DNA of 58,512 nucleotides. Origin: Deltaproteobacteria bacterium (GTDB lineage Bacteria; Myxococcota_A; Polyangia; Polyangiales; JADJMO01). Made by a program: the position numbers and the translations under genes. Positions 29,826 through 39,201 of the stretch are shown piece by piece. The stretch is taken from NCBI GenBank assembly GCA_025363655.1, contig JANYDK010000009.1, positions 1 through 58,512 on the forward strand, in the 5' to 3' direction. Under the pieces are notes generated by a model. That model was not told the origin of the DNA. It did not search any database and saw nothing but the letters and a program-made list of their open reading frames with translations. Positions within the stretch are counted from its first letter, which is position 1, and each line of letters starts with the position of its first letter.

Positions 29826-31523
29826 ATGGAAACGCGGACACTCTTTTCGTCGCCGGTTGTCCTCGCCTCGCTCGTCTTCACGCTCGGCACTTTCGGCGTC
29901 GGTTGCGCCGCTCAGGGCAACATCGACGGTGAGCCCGACCCCTCGACGCAACCTCCTTCCGAAGGTGGCGAAGACAGCGGGACGCCAGGTACCGACAGTG
30001 GCCCGCCGAAGCCGGGTACCGATACCGGGACGCCGCCACCAGGCGATGACACCGGTACGACGCCGCCGCCGGGAGACGACACCGGCACGACGCCGCCGCC
30101 CGGCGAAGACACCGCGCCGCCTCCAGGTGCAGACGGTGATCTGGTGAAGGATCTGCCGATCACCGAAATCGCCGTGTTCCAAGGCGTGAAGGTCGACGTC
30201 GCCAAAGCCGGCGCGAAGGTCGCGACGCGACTCGCGCCGGTCGTCGCCGGACGCGAAGGCGTGATGCGCGTCTACGTCTCGCCCGGCCCGACGTACACGG
30301 CACGCGCCGTCACCGCCGTGCTCACGATCAACTCCGGCGGCAAGACCACGACCGTCGCCGACACCAAGACGTTGAGCGGCGCGTCGAGCGACGGCGACCT
30401 CAACTCGACGTTCGACCTCCAGCTCCCCGCCGCGGCGATGGGCACCGACACGACCTACTCGGTGGCGCTGCATACGCCGCCGGGACAGACCGCGACGGGG
30501 CCGAGCACGTCCGCCGTCTATCCGGCGAGCGGCGCCGAGAGCCTCGATGCGCGTAGCTCCGGCGACACGCTCAAGGTCCTCCTCGTCCCCGTTCGCTACA
30601 ACGCCGACGGCAGCGGCCGGCTCCCCGACACCAGCGCCGCACAGGTCGAGGCGTATCGGAAGGAGATGTACAAGCTCTACCCGGCGAAGAAGGTCGAGAT
30701 CACCGTCCGCGCTCCCTACGACTACGCGTCGTCGATCAGCGCGAGCGGCAGCGGTTGGTCGAACGTGCTCCAAGCGCTCGTCAGACTTCGCGCGAGCGAC
30801 GGCGCGCCGAACGACCTCTACTACTTCGGCGCCTTCGAGCCGGCCTCGTCGTTCGGCACCTTCTGCGGCGGCGGCTGCGTCTCGGGTCTCAGCGGCCTCC
30901 TCACCGACTCACGCGACTCCTCCGGTCGCGCCAGCGTCGGCATCGGCTACACCGGCGACACCTCGGCCGAGACGATGGCCCACGAAGTCGGCCATGCCCA
31001 CGGTCGTTCGCATGCCAACTGCGGCGGCGCGTCGGGCGTCGATCCGAAGTTCCCGTACTCGGGCGCGGGCATCGGCGTCTACGGCTACGACATCGTCCTC
31101 AAGACGCTGATTTCGCCGACGAAGTACACCGACATGATGGGGTACTGCAACCCGACCTGGGTCTCCGACTACACCTTCGGCGCGCTCTTCACGCGCATGA
31201 ACACGGTCGCCGGTAGCCCGATGCTCTATCACGCGCCGAGCGCTGGAACGAAGTACCGCTTCGTCTCCATCGACGTCGACGGGTCGATGACCTGGGGCGA
31301 CGACGTCGTCCTCCAGTCGCCGCCCTTCTCCGATCCGCACGCCGTCACCTTCGATGGGCCCGACGGCAAGCCGGTCGCGACGGTCGTCGGCAACTACTAT
31401 CCCTACGTCGACATCCCCGGCGGCTACATGTTGGTGCCCGAGCCGACGATCGCCTTCCACTCGATGCGCGTCGAAGGCATGGCGCCGGGCGTGCAAAACA
31501 AGCTCGCGGCGATGGTTCGCTAG
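29826..31523 (+). CDS. Metzincin-type zinc metallopeptidase lipoprotein
   Basis: 565 residues. Signal peptide ending FGVGC (Cys27), likely lipidated. A Pro/Gly/Asp/Thr tether has repeats of TPPPGDDTGT (about 35-105). The catalytic domain holds the metzincin motif HEVGHAHGRSH at 386-396 (HExxHxxGxxH) and a Met-turn candidate YTDMMGYC near residue 435. Several Cys (FCGGGCVSG, NCGG) suggest disulfides. Probably a secreted protease that digests proteins outside the cell; family is uncertain but StcE/M66-like peptidases share the motif. ATG 29826 is followed by the signal peptide. Divergent from the PEGA kinase gene. Confidence 0.82.
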   Translation: METRTLFSSPVVLASLVFTLGTFGVGCAAQGNIDGEPDPSTQPPSEGGEDSGTPGTDSGPPKPGTDTGTPPPGDDTGTTPPPGDDTGTTPPPGEDTAPPPGADGDLVKDLPITEIAVFQGVKVDVAKAGAKVATRLAPVVAGREGVMRVYVSPGPTYTARAVTAVLTINSGGKTTTVADTKTLSGASSDGDLNSTFDLQLPAAAMGTDTTYSVALHTPPGQTATGPSTSAVYPASGAESLDARSSGDTLKVLLVPVRYNADGSGRLPDTSAAQVEAYRKEMYKLYPAKKVEITVRAPYDYASSISASGSGWSNVLQALVRLRASDGAPNDLYYFGAFEPASSFGTFCGGGCVSGLSGLLTDSRDSSGRASVGIGYTGDTSAETMAHEVGHAHGRSHANCGGASGVDPKFPYSGAGIGVYGYDIVLKTLISPTKYTDMMGYCNPTWVSDYTFGALFTRMNTVAGSPMLYHAPSAGTKYRFVSIDVDGSMTWGDDVVLQSPPFSDPHAVTFDGPDGKPVATVVGNYYPYVDIPGGYMLVPEPTIAFHSMRVEGMAPGVQNKLAAMVR

Positions 31524-31557
31524 CGTTACCACGACGAACACCGAGTAGGATGCGTGC

Positions 31558-32721
31558 ATGCGCCTCCCTCTCCTCGACGCGCGCACGCCGGCGCTCGAGA
31601 CCTGCGCCTTCTGCCCCAAGCTCTGTCGCGCCTCTTGCCCCGTCTCCAACGCCGACGGTCGGGAGACGACCTCGCCGTGGGGCAAGATGACGGCGTCCTA
31701 TCTCCTCGCGCGCGGAGGGGTCGAACGCACGGCCGAGCAGGCGTTTCCGCCGTTCGCTTGTACCGGATGTTTCGCGTGTCGCGACGCGTGCGATCATCGC
31801 AACGACGTCGCCGGCACCCTCCTCGACGCGCGCGCCGATCTCGCGCGGGAAGGGCTGGCGCCAGCGTCGGCGACGAAGGTGGTCGAGCGACATCGTGAAC
31901 GTACCCATGCGTCCGATCGTGGCCTCGCCGCTGCCGTCGAACGGGCGAGAGCGCGTGGTGCAAAGGTCGTCGACGGAGGGCGCGCCGAGGTGCAGTTGGT
32001 GGTCGGGTGCCTCTCGGCGCGGGCCACGCCGGTCACGACCGATGGGAAACCAGAGAACGACGTCGCCGCCGACGCCATCGTCGCTGCGGCAGCGCTCGCG
32101 AATCGCCCCATTTCCGTGGTCTCCGGTTGCTGCGGCGCACCCTTGCGCATGGCCGGCGATCGCGCCGGATTCGTCGCCGAGGGACGAGCGATGGCCGCGA
32201 GGGTAGCCAACGCGAAGCAGCTCGTCGTCGCCGACGCCGGCTGCGCGCATGCGATCGCGCGTCGGTACGCCGAGGTCGCGATCGAGCTCCCCGCCAAGCT
32301 CGAGGTCCTGCATCTCGTCGAGCTCGCCGCACGCCACCTCGATCGACTGCCTGCGTTGCCCGAGCCCGAGCGCGAGGCGATGCGCTACCACGACGCCTGT
32401 TCGCTCGGCCGTGGCCTCGGCGTCTACGAGGCTCCGCGTGCCGTCCTCACCCGGCTCCTTGGCCGTGCACCGGACGAGTTCGCGCGTCGTCGGGAGGGCG
32501 CCACCTGCGCCGGGGGCGGTGGCCTCGTGCCGCTGACCTATGGCGAAACGGCGGGCGAAATCGCGGAAGAGCGTCGCGTGCAGCATCGCGCGCTCGGCGG
32601 CGGCGCCATCGCCACCACCTGCGGGTCGAGCCGCAAGATGCTCGGAAGCGACGGCACGCGCGTCGTCGACGTGACGACCCTCCTCGCCCGCGCGCTGCAA
32701 TCGACGCACACTCCCGAGTAG
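31558..32721 (+). CDS. (Fe-S)-binding CCG-domain protein of the GlpC/HdrB/LutA-like type
   Basis: 387 residues. An N-terminal ferredoxin-like part has two Cys clusters (CAFCPKLCRASCP and CTGCFACRDACDH). The C-terminal part has CCG-domain elements: SGCCGAPL, HDACSLGRGLG, GATCAGGGG and TTCGSSRKML. Such proteins carry electrons between flavoproteins and quinones or reduce disulfides, but the partner here cannot be told from context: no flavoprotein subunit is adjacent. Cys spacing is compatible with [4Fe-4S] cofactors. Probably cytoplasmic or peripheral to the inner membrane. The stop overlaps a GTG in the frame of the sensor kinase gene downstream. Confidence 0.8.
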   Translation: MRLPLLDARTPALETCAFCPKLCRASCPVSNADGRETTSPWGKMTASYLLARGGVERTAEQAFPPFACTGCFACRDACDHRNDVAGTLLDARADLAREGLAPASATKVVERHRERTHASDRGLAAAVERARARGAKVVDGGRAEVQLVVGCLSARATPVTTDGKPENDVAADAIVAAAALANRPISVVSGCCGAPLRMAGDRAGFVAEGRAMAARVANAKQLVVADAGCAHAIARRYAEVAIELPAKLEVLHLVELAARHLDRLPALPEPEREAMRYHDACSLGRGLGVYEAPRAVLTRLLGRAPDEFARRREGATCAGGGGLVPLTYGETAGEIAEERRVQHRALGGGAIATTCGSSRKMLGSDGTRVVDVTTLLARALQSTHTPE

Positions 32722-32747
32722 TGCGGGAAGCGCGAAAAGTGCCGGCG

Positions 32748-34820
32748 ATGCAGCGCGATCGCGAGAGTGGGCGAGAGGAACGCGAGCCGAAGGCCGACAG
32801 CCGAACGCCTCCGCGAAGCCTCGCGCGCCGTCTCCTCGCCTTTTTCGCGCTCGTGGTCCTCGCCTTCATGGTGACGGCCGCGGTGGGTCTCAGCGCGCAG
32901 CGTCGTGCCGGACAAGACGTCGCCGCGCTCAGCCAGGGCTATCTCCCGCTCGAGACCGCTCTCGCCAGCGCGCGCGCGACGCAGTGGACGATGGCCGCGT
33001 TCCTCAGCCGTCTCCTCGAAGATCCGAGCGCGGCGAGCACCACCCGCGAGTGGCTCGAGACCGTCGCGCGCGGAAGGCCGGCGGCGCTCGCGAGGGCGAA
33101 AGAAGCGGCAAAAAATGTCCTCGGCGAGGCGCCCGACGAGGAGACACGCGTCTTCGGTCGCGACGTCGCGGTCGAGCTCGAGGCCATCCACGCCGACCTG
33201 CTCTCCGCCGCCGGCGCGCTCCACGAGCTCTTCGTCGCCCTCCAATCGCCGGGCTCCAAGACCGCGCGTAGCCTCCTCGAAGGGGTCAACGCGCGCGAGC
33301 TCGCGATCGCCAAGCGTCTCGACGCGCTCGCCCAAAAAATAGGCGATCGGCGCCAAGCGGTGGTGGTCGGCATCGTCGCGCGGGACAAGCGTTCGATCGT
33401 CTTCTCGGTGGTGCTCGCGGTGCTCTCGCTGGTGGTGGCCGCGGTGGCGACGAGGCAGGTGCGGCGTCGGCTCGCGCCCCTCGGCTCGCTCACCGAACGC
33501 GCGCAGGCGATCGCGCAAGGAGATCGCAGCCCGCTTCCCCTCGAGCTCCTCGGCGAGAACCGCGGGGAGGCGAGTCGCGATGAAATCGCCGAGCTCGCCG
33601 TCGCCTTCGCGGCGATGGTCGAAGGCGTCGCCACGCGGGACGCCGATCTCTTGCGACTTCGTCGACGTCAGGAGGACATCGTCAACAACCTCCGCGCCGC
33701 GGTCATCGCGCTCCGAGAGGACGGACAGGTCGAAGCGGCAAATCCCGCGGCTCTCGCGCTCTTCGGGGTGCGCCTCGGCGATCGTCTGACGGAGGGCGAG
33801 AGCGCTGCGAAGGAGCTCTTCGCGGTCGTCGTCGACGACGTCGCGCACGCGGTGGCGAAGAACGCGGAGCCTCCGGCGCGCCTCGGTGTCACCTTGAAAG
33901 GGCAGGAAGGCACGCCGCTGGTCGTCGACTTGCGCGTCGTCCCGCTTCGCCTACTGCCCGAGGACGCCGCCGCCGGGGATGGCGGTCGTCTCGCACTCCT
34001 CGTCGCCGACGACGTCTCCGACGCAGCCGCGGCTCGCCAGCGTGCGCTGCAGGCGGAGCGTCTCGCCGCCATCGGGAAGATGGCCGCGCACATCACGCAC
34101 GAGATCCGCAATCCGCTCTCGTCGATCGGGCTCAACGTCGAGCTCCTCGACGAGACGCTCGCGAAGGGAGGCGCCTCGTCGACCGCGACAGGCGAGGCCC
34201 GTCGCCTACTTGCGGCCATCGCGCGTGAGGTCGGCCGACTCTCCGATGTCAGTGAAGACTACCTCCGCGTGGCACGTCTGCCTTCGCCGCGGCCCACCGC
34301 CGTCGACCTCGCCGAGCTCCTCGGTGACGTGGTCGTCTTCGCCCGTCCCGAGCTCGATCGAGCCCGCGTCAGCGTCGATTTACGGCTCCCCAGCCCTTCG
34401 CGACCGCTGGTCGTCCCCATCGACGAAGCGCAGGTACGCCAGGCCCTCCTCAACCTCGTACGCAATGCGCGCGAGGCGATGGAAGACGGCGGTGTGCTCA
34501 CGATCGCCTTGTCCGAGGCTCCTTCCGAAGTCGGCAGCGGCGTGCGCCTCGAGGTGAGCGATCAAGGCTCCGGCATCCCCGACGACGTTCGTGCGCGCAT
34601 CTTCGATCCCTTCTTCACCACCAAATCGACCGGCACCGGACTCGGGCTGCCGCTCACCCGCCAAATCCTCGAAGCGCACGGCGGCTCCATCGCCTACGAG
34701 CCCGTCGTCCCCCATGGCAGCCGATTCGTCCTGCTTTTTCCACGCGTCGCGACGGCGCAGGGGTTGGAAGCAGGAGCCAAGCTCGACGGCGGGCACGGCA
34801 TTGCGAGCGACGTGTACTGA
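32748..34820 (+). CDS. NtrB-like membrane sensor histidine kinase
   Basis: 690 residues. Transmembrane segment near residues 28-48, a helical periplasmic four-helix-type sensor, second transmembrane segment (VFSVVLAVLSLVVAAVAT), HAMP (APLGSLTERAQAIAQGD), a PAS-like region (about 305-420), HisKA with phospho-accepting His451 (HEIRNPLSSIG), and HATPase_c with NLVRNARE, DQGSGIP and GTGLGLP. It should transmit an external signal by phosphotransfer; no response regulator is nearby. ATG 32748 is used; in-frame GTG at 32739 has GGAAG eight bases upstream and GTG 32721 overlaps the preceding stop, so the true start may be 3-9 codons earlier. Confidence 0.88.
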   Translation: MQRDRESGREEREPKADSRTPPRSLARRLLAFFALVVLAFMVTAAVGLSAQRRAGQDVAALSQGYLPLETALASARATQWTMAAFLSRLLEDPSAASTTREWLETVARGRPAALARAKEAAKNVLGEAPDEETRVFGRDVAVELEAIHADLLSAAGALHELFVALQSPGSKTARSLLEGVNARELAIAKRLDALAQKIGDRRQAVVVGIVARDKRSIVFSVVLAVLSLVVAAVATRQVRRRLAPLGSLTERAQAIAQGDRSPLPLELLGENRGEASRDEIAELAVAFAAMVEGVATRDADLLRLRRRQEDIVNNLRAAVIALREDGQVEAANPAALALFGVRLGDRLTEGESAAKELFAVVVDDVAHAVAKNAEPPARLGVTLKGQEGTPLVVDLRVVPLRLLPEDAAAGDGGRLALLVADDVSDAAAARQRALQAERLAAIGKMAAHITHEIRNPLSSIGLNVELLDETLAKGGASSTATGEARRLLAAIAREVGRLSDVSEDYLRVARLPSPRPTAVDLAELLGDVVVFARPELDRARVSVDLRLPSPSRPLVVPIDEAQVRQALLNLVRNAREAMEDGGVLTIALSEAPSEVGSGVRLEVSDQGSGIPDDVRARIFDPFFTTKSTGTGLGLPLTRQILEAHGGSIAYEPVVPHGSRFVLLFPRVATAQGLEAGAKLDGGHGIASDVY

Positions 34821-34865
34821 GCCAACCGAGTCGACTCGCGGCGCCCGCGAAGGTACCGAACGCGG

Positions 34866-35666
34866 ATGCCCCTCACGCGTCCCGACGGTCGTCAATCCGA
34901 CGAGCACCGCATCCCTCGCATCGAAGTCGGCTTTCATCGCCTCTCCGAGGGCTCGGTCCTCTATCGCACCGGCGGCACGGTCGTCCTCTGCACCGCCTCG
35001 CTCGACGCCAAGGTGCCGCCTTTCCTCGAAGGAAAAGGCAAGGGCTGGGTCACTGCGGAGTACCAGATGCACCCGCGCGCCAACCCGAACCGCGAAGGTC
35101 GCGAGGGTCGTGGCTCGAAGTCGATCGGCGGTCGCACGCACGAAATTCAACGCCTCATCGGTCGCGCGCTGCGGGCAGGGGTGCTCCTCGATCGCCTCGG
35201 AGAGCGGCAAATCGTGGTCGATTGTGACGTGCTCGAGGCCGACGGTGGGACACGCACGGCGTCGGTGACCGGTGGCTTCATCGCGCTCGCGCTCGCGCTC
35301 GCGAAGATGACCGGACGTGGACAGCTCGAGCGTCCGGTCCTCCGCGCGCCGGTCGCGGCGATCAGCGTCGGGCATGTCGGAGACGGTCTCGCGCTCGATC
35401 TCGTCTACAAAGAAGATTCGAAGGCGCGCGTCGATCTCAACCTCGTTGCCACCGAGGTCGGCGACGTCATCGAGGTGCAGGGCACCGCCGAGGACGCGCC
35501 CATCCCACGCAAAGGTCCCCATGGGCTCGACGCCATGATCGAGCTCGCGATCGTCGGCGTGCGCAGCCTCTGCCAAGTGCAACGCGCGACCTTGACGGCG
35601 GCGGGCGTGTCGCTCGACGCGTTGATCGCGCCGGCCGAGGCCGATGGCCCCGAGGAGGACGCATGA
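34866..35666 (+). CDS. rph: Ribonuclease PH
   Basis: 266 residues, slightly longer than usual (~240) because of a C-terminal tail. Phosphorolytic 3'-5' exoribonuclease that trims tRNA 3' ends in the cytoplasm. Motifs: RPDGRQSDEHRIP at the N-terminus, GGTVVLCTASLDAKVPPF, GRTHEIQRLIGRALRAGVLLDRLGERQIVVDCDVLEADGG split over the active core, and the phosphate-binding region around Arg. The stop overlaps rdgB by four bases (ATGA), forming the well-known rph-rdgB operon. Confidence 0.96.
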   Translation: MPLTRPDGRQSDEHRIPRIEVGFHRLSEGSVLYRTGGTVVLCTASLDAKVPPFLEGKGKGWVTAEYQMHPRANPNREGREGRGSKSIGGRTHEIQRLIGRALRAGVLLDRLGERQIVVDCDVLEADGGTRTASVTGGFIALALALAKMTGRGQLERPVLRAPVAAISVGHVGDGLALDLVYKEDSKARVDLNLVATEVGDVIEVQGTAEDAPIPRKGPHGLDAMIELAIVGVRSLCQVQRATLTAAGVSLDALIAPAEADGPEEDA

Positions 35667-36313
35667 ACGGCCCCAGCTCGCGGTCGCTCCCTGCGCGCCG
35701 CACGGTCGTCGTCGCCACCTCGAACAAGGGCAAGCTCGCCGAGTTTCGCCGTCTGCTCGCGTCGCTCCCGCTCGATCTCGTCGCGCTCGCCGACGCGCTC
35801 CCGCGTCACCTCGAGATCGTCGAAGATGGCCTCACCTTCGAAGAAAATGCCCTGAAAAAGGCTCGTGCCGTCGCCGATGCGACCGCGATGCCGACGCTGG
35901 CCGACGACAGCGGCCTCGAGGTCGACGCGCTCGATGGCCGTCCCGGTGTCCGCAGCGCTCGCTTCGCCGGCGAAGGGGCAACCGACGCCGAGAACAATCA
36001 AAAGCTCCTCGCCGAGCTCGAGGCACTCGGCGGCGGCGTCCCGCGTTCGGCGCGGTTTCGCTGCAGCATCGTCCTCCTCGATCCCGCTCGCCCCGACGCA
36101 CCGAGCATCGTCAGCGGCACCTGCGAAGGGACGATCGCCGCCGCGCCGCGGGGTGCCATGGGCTTCGGATATGACCCGATTTTCCTCGTCGAAGGCACCC
36201 CCAAGACCATGGCCGAGCTCACCGGGGACGAGAAGAACGCCACCAGCCATCGCGCCCGCGCCGTGGCCACGCTCCTTCCGACGTTGCGCAGCTGGCTCGA
36301 CATCACGAGCTGA
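35663..36313 (+). CDS. rdgB: Non-canonical purine NTP pyrophosphatase (RdgB/HAM1)
   Basis: 216 residues. Hydrolyses dITP, ITP and XTP to monophosphates, keeping inosine and xanthine out of nucleic acids. Signature features: VVATSNKGKLAEFRRLL at the N-terminus, LTFEENALKKARAVADAT, ADDSGLEVDALDGRPGVRSARFAG, and GFGYDPIFLVEG, followed by TMAELTGDEKNATSHRARA. ATG 35663 lies within the last codons of rph, so translation is coupled. Confidence 0.96.
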   Translation: MNGPSSRSLPARRTVVVATSNKGKLAEFRRLLASLPLDLVALADALPRHLEIVEDGLTFEENALKKARAVADATAMPTLADDSGLEVDALDGRPGVRSARFAGEGATDAENNQKLLAELEALGGGVPRSARFRCSIVLLDPARPDAPSIVSGTCEGTIAAAPRGAMGFGYDPIFLVEGTPKTMAELTGDEKNATSHRARAVATLLPTLRSWLDITS

Positions 36314-36347
36314 CTTCACGCCGTTGCGTCGTTTCGCGCGTTGCAGT

Positions 36348-36376
36348 TTGTGCAGCTCTCGCTCAGGTCCTATGCT
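36348..36376 (+). promoter_or_regulatory. Candidate promoter of the cysteine-repeat lipoprotein gene
   Basis: TTGTGC and TATGCT are 17 bases apart, close to sigma-70 -35 and -10 elements, 26 bp upstream of ATG 36403. A strong ribosome site GAGGAGG lies five bases before the ATG. Confidence 0.35.
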
Positions 36377-36402
36377 CGGAGCGTAGACTCGAGGAGGCGT
36401 GC

Positions 36403-37683
36403 ATGACGCGACGATGGGTAGGCACCGCCTTCTGCGCGGTCACGGTGTTGGCGATGCTCTCGGGCTGCGCCACCGGTGAGCCTGCGACGGACTACGTCGG
36501 CGGCATCGTCGATAGCGGGCGCGACGCGCGCGAGCCGCACGAGTCGGGCGTCGCCGAAATCGGTGTCGCCGACAGCGAGCCCAACGATGTCTCGAACCCC
36601 GACACGCACGACGCGGGCCCAACCGACGGGTCGACCGACGTCGTCGCCACCGACAGCGCAATCGATGGCGACGGCGGTGGAGACGCCAGCGACGGCGCCA
36701 AGGACGCCAAGCCCGACAGCGCCTGTCCCGCCGCCGAGACCGAGTGCCCCGACGGCTGCTTCGATCTCAGCAAAGACCTCGTCCACTGCGGCAGCTGCAG
36801 CACCAGCTGCACGTCCGCCGAGGTCTGCGCCACGGGCAAGTGCGCCAGCGTCTGCGCCACCGGCACCACCAAGTGCGGCGCTCTTTGTGTAGATACCAAG
36901 AAAGACATCGCCAATTGCGGTAGCTGCGGACACGCCTGCGCGACGTCCGAGACCTGCATCTCCGGCACCTGCACGCTCACGTGCGCCGCAGGAAAAACGC
37001 TCTGCGGCGGCGTCTGCGTCGACACCGCCACCGACAACTCCAACTGCGGCGGCTGCGGCGTCGCTTGCACCGGCGGGAAGACCTGCGCGGGAAGCACCTG
37101 CGGCCTCGTCTGCGGAACGGGCACCACCCTCTGCAGCGGCAAGTGCATCGCCACCACCAGCGACCCGCTCAACTGCGGCGGCTGCGGCGTCACGTGCGGA
37201 GCCTGCACCACCTGCACCGGCAGCAGCTGCGTCGGCACCACCACTCCGCTGACGTTCCCCTCGACCACCTCGACCACGAAATCGGGCGCGCTCGGCGTCG
37301 GTGGCGGCGGCCGCTTCTACCAGGTCGGCGACTACGTCCAGCAGACGTTCTCGCGCTCGGTGTGCGCCAATTCCATCGATCTCAACTTCAACATGGAAGA
37401 CTTCACCGACGACTACGGCTGCTCCATAGGCTTCGTCGGAACGCTCCACTTCAAGGTCCTCGTCAACGGCGTCAACGTCGGCACCTACAGCTTCCCCGGC
37501 GGCACCAACGACTCCTTCTTCGGCACCAGCACCACCTGGGCGATCAAAGGCACGATGCCCTTCGCTGCGCCGATCGCGCCCTCCGGCGGCACCTTCGTCG
37601 TTCGCGTCGAGGCGATGGAGACGGTGTGCTCGGGCGGCGGCGCTTGGAACTGGTTCTCCGGCGGCACCACCACGCTGAAGTGA
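36403..37683 (+). CDS. Cysteine-repeat lipoprotein
   Basis: 426 residues. Lipobox MLSGC (Cys22) indicates a lipoprotein. An Asp/Gly/Ala-rich tether (about 23-110) leads to a series of Cys-rich repeats with the pattern C-x-G-x-C-x-D...NCGxCG...C (for example VHCGSCSTSC, ANCGSCGHAC, SNCGGCGVAC, LNCGGCGVTC), about 38 residues apart. The last ~140 residues form a beta-rich domain ending in FSGGTTTLK. Such repeats are widespread in myxobacterial surface proteins; function unknown, possibly adhesion or matrix. The stop is immediately followed by the convergent solute-binding protein gene stop (37684). Confidence 0.82.
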   Translation: MTRRWVGTAFCAVTVLAMLSGCATGEPATDYVGGIVDSGRDAREPHESGVAEIGVADSEPNDVSNPDTHDAGPTDGSTDVVATDSAIDGDGGGDASDGAKDAKPDSACPAAETECPDGCFDLSKDLVHCGSCSTSCTSAEVCATGKCASVCATGTTKCGALCVDTKKDIANCGSCGHACATSETCISGTCTLTCAAGKTLCGGVCVDTATDNSNCGGCGVACTGGKTCAGSTCGLVCGTGTTLCSGKCIATTSDPLNCGGCGVTCGACTTCTGSSCVGTTTPLTFPSTTSTTKSGALGVGGGGRFYQVGDYVQQTFSRSVCANSIDLNFNMEDFTDDYGCSIGFVGTLHFKVLVNGVNVGTYSFPGGTNDSFFGTSTTWAIKGTMPFAAPIAPSGGTFVVRVEAMETVCSGGGAWNWFSGGTTTLK

Positions 37684-39198
37684 TCAGACGCGCGCGAGTG
37701 CAGACCAGCGACCGTCTGCGCTCGGAGTGAACGCGCCGGCGCGGTGCGAGACGACCGCGACGTGGTCTTCGTGGAAGAGCGGACAGAGGAGCGCGCGCTC
37801 GCGAATCAACTGTTCGAGCTGTCGGTAGATCGGCGCGCGGGCCGTCGTCGTCAGCGTCGAGAGGCCACGGTCGAGGAGCGCATCGACATCGGCGTCGCGG
37901 ATGCGGCCGCGATTGGCACCTCCCGGCGGAACGGCGCTCGACCCGACGTACCAACGCAGCAGCTCTGGATCGTCGACCTCGACCGCTTGCTGCAACGCCA
38001 GATCGAAATTGCCTGCGTTGAGCCGCGACGTGAGCGTAGCGAGCTCGAGTGGGCGGACGTCGACCGGCAAGCCTGCGTCGCCAATCATCTGGGCGATGGC
38101 GCGCGCGAGTGCGACGCGTGGACGCTGTGAAGACACGAGCATCGTCAGCCGCGCGCCCGCTGCGCCGAAGGGGGCAAGCACCGTCCGCGCGCCTGCCAGA
38201 TCGAGCGCCCGTGGAGGAGTCTCGCCCTGCGCCCAGGTGACCACCGACGGAACGAAGCCGCGCGCGATCGTCGCCGCTCCGCCGAGCTTTGCAGTGATCA
38301 GCGTCGGCACGTCGAGCGCACTCGCGATTGCCGCGCGCACCTCCGGCCGATCGAGCGGCGCGTGCTCGAGGTGAAACGTTAGATACGTCGTCGTCGGCGC
38401 CGGCCGCCGCCGCACCGAGAGCCCTGGTTTGGCGTCGTGATGGCCGGGGAGCGAGAGCGCGAGCATCGGCGCGAAAGCGTTGGGCGCCACATCGGAGCCG
38501 CCGCCGAGGACGCGCAACGCACGCGCCGCCTCGTCGCGGACGGTGCGCACGATCACCGGCCTGCGCGCCGCTCCGCCCGATCCCCAGGCGCCATAGGACG
38601 CGGCCGGCGCGAGCGAAATGGCCGCTGGATCGCTGTCGAGCACTGCGTACGGCCCACAGCCGGTGAGCCGACTTCCGCGCGCCAATCGAGCCTCGCTCGC
38701 CTTGGTGATGGGAAGATCGAGATCATGACGAAGGATGGCGCGCGGCGTTTTCGGCACGAATCGCACGCGTAGCCCTGCTTCGCCGTCGATCGCCGTCACC
38801 GAGGCGAGGAGCTCGACGATGCGGCGCGCGGGAGCTCGCATCGCAGGATCGGCGAGCGCCGCGAAGCTGGCGACGACGTCGCCGGCGCGCACCTTGGTGT
38901 CGTCGTGGAAGCGCGCATCGTCGCGGAGGGTGACGACGAGCGCTCCACCCTCGTCGTCCGCCATCGACTCCGCCAGCCACGGCGTCGGTTCCAACGAGTC
39001 CACGTGGGGCGCGGCCAGCGTCGCGTGCACCAGCCGTGAGATGCGCAAGCCATAGACGTCCGACGAGTAGCGAGGATCGATCGTCGCTGCTTCGCTGGTC
39101 GCCAGCACCTCGATCGGCGCGTCATCGGCGAGCGAGCGCCTGTGGCAGCCGACGAACGGAGCGGCGGCGAGCAGGGTGAGGAGCTCGCGTCGCCGCAC
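37684..39198 (-). CDS. Family 5 extracellular solute-binding lipoprotein (oligopeptide type)
   Basis: 504 residues from GTG 39198. Signal peptide ending PFVGC (Cys18), then a SBP_bac_5 fold: IEVLATSEAATIDPRYSSDVYGLRISRLVHATL, PTPWLAESMADD, VTLRDDARFHDDTKVRAGDVVASF, ARGFVPS near the middle. Normally the periplasmic receptor of a DppA/OppA-type ABC importer, but no permease or ATPase genes are adjacent. It lies 3 bp after the stop of the histidine kinase-receiver gene (stop 39202), so the two are probably co-transcribed and the binding protein could be linked to that sensor. Confidence 0.82.
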   Translation of the reverse strand: MRRRELLTLLAAAPFVGCHRRSLADDAPIEVLATSEAATIDPRYSSDVYGLRISRLVHATLAAPHVDSLEPTPWLAESMADDEGGALVVTLRDDARFHDDTKVRAGDVVASFAALADPAMRAPARRIVELLASVTAIDGEAGLRVRFVPKTPRAILRHDLDLPITKASEARLARGSRLTGCGPYAVLDSDPAAISLAPAASYGAWGSGGAARRPVIVRTVRDEAARALRVLGGGSDVAPNAFAPMLALSLPGHHDAKPGLSVRRRPAPTTTYLTFHLEHAPLDRPEVRAAIASALDVPTLITAKLGGAATIARGFVPSVVTWAQGETPPRALDLAGARTVLAPFGAAGARLTMLVSSQRPRVALARAIAQMIGDAGLPVDVRPLELATLTSRLNAGNFDLALQQAVEVDDPELLRWYVGSSAVPPGGANRGRIRDADVDALLDRGLSTLTTTARAPIYRQLEQLIRERALLCPLFHEDHVAVVSHRAGAFTPSADGRWSALARV

Positions 39199-39201
39199 GG
39201 C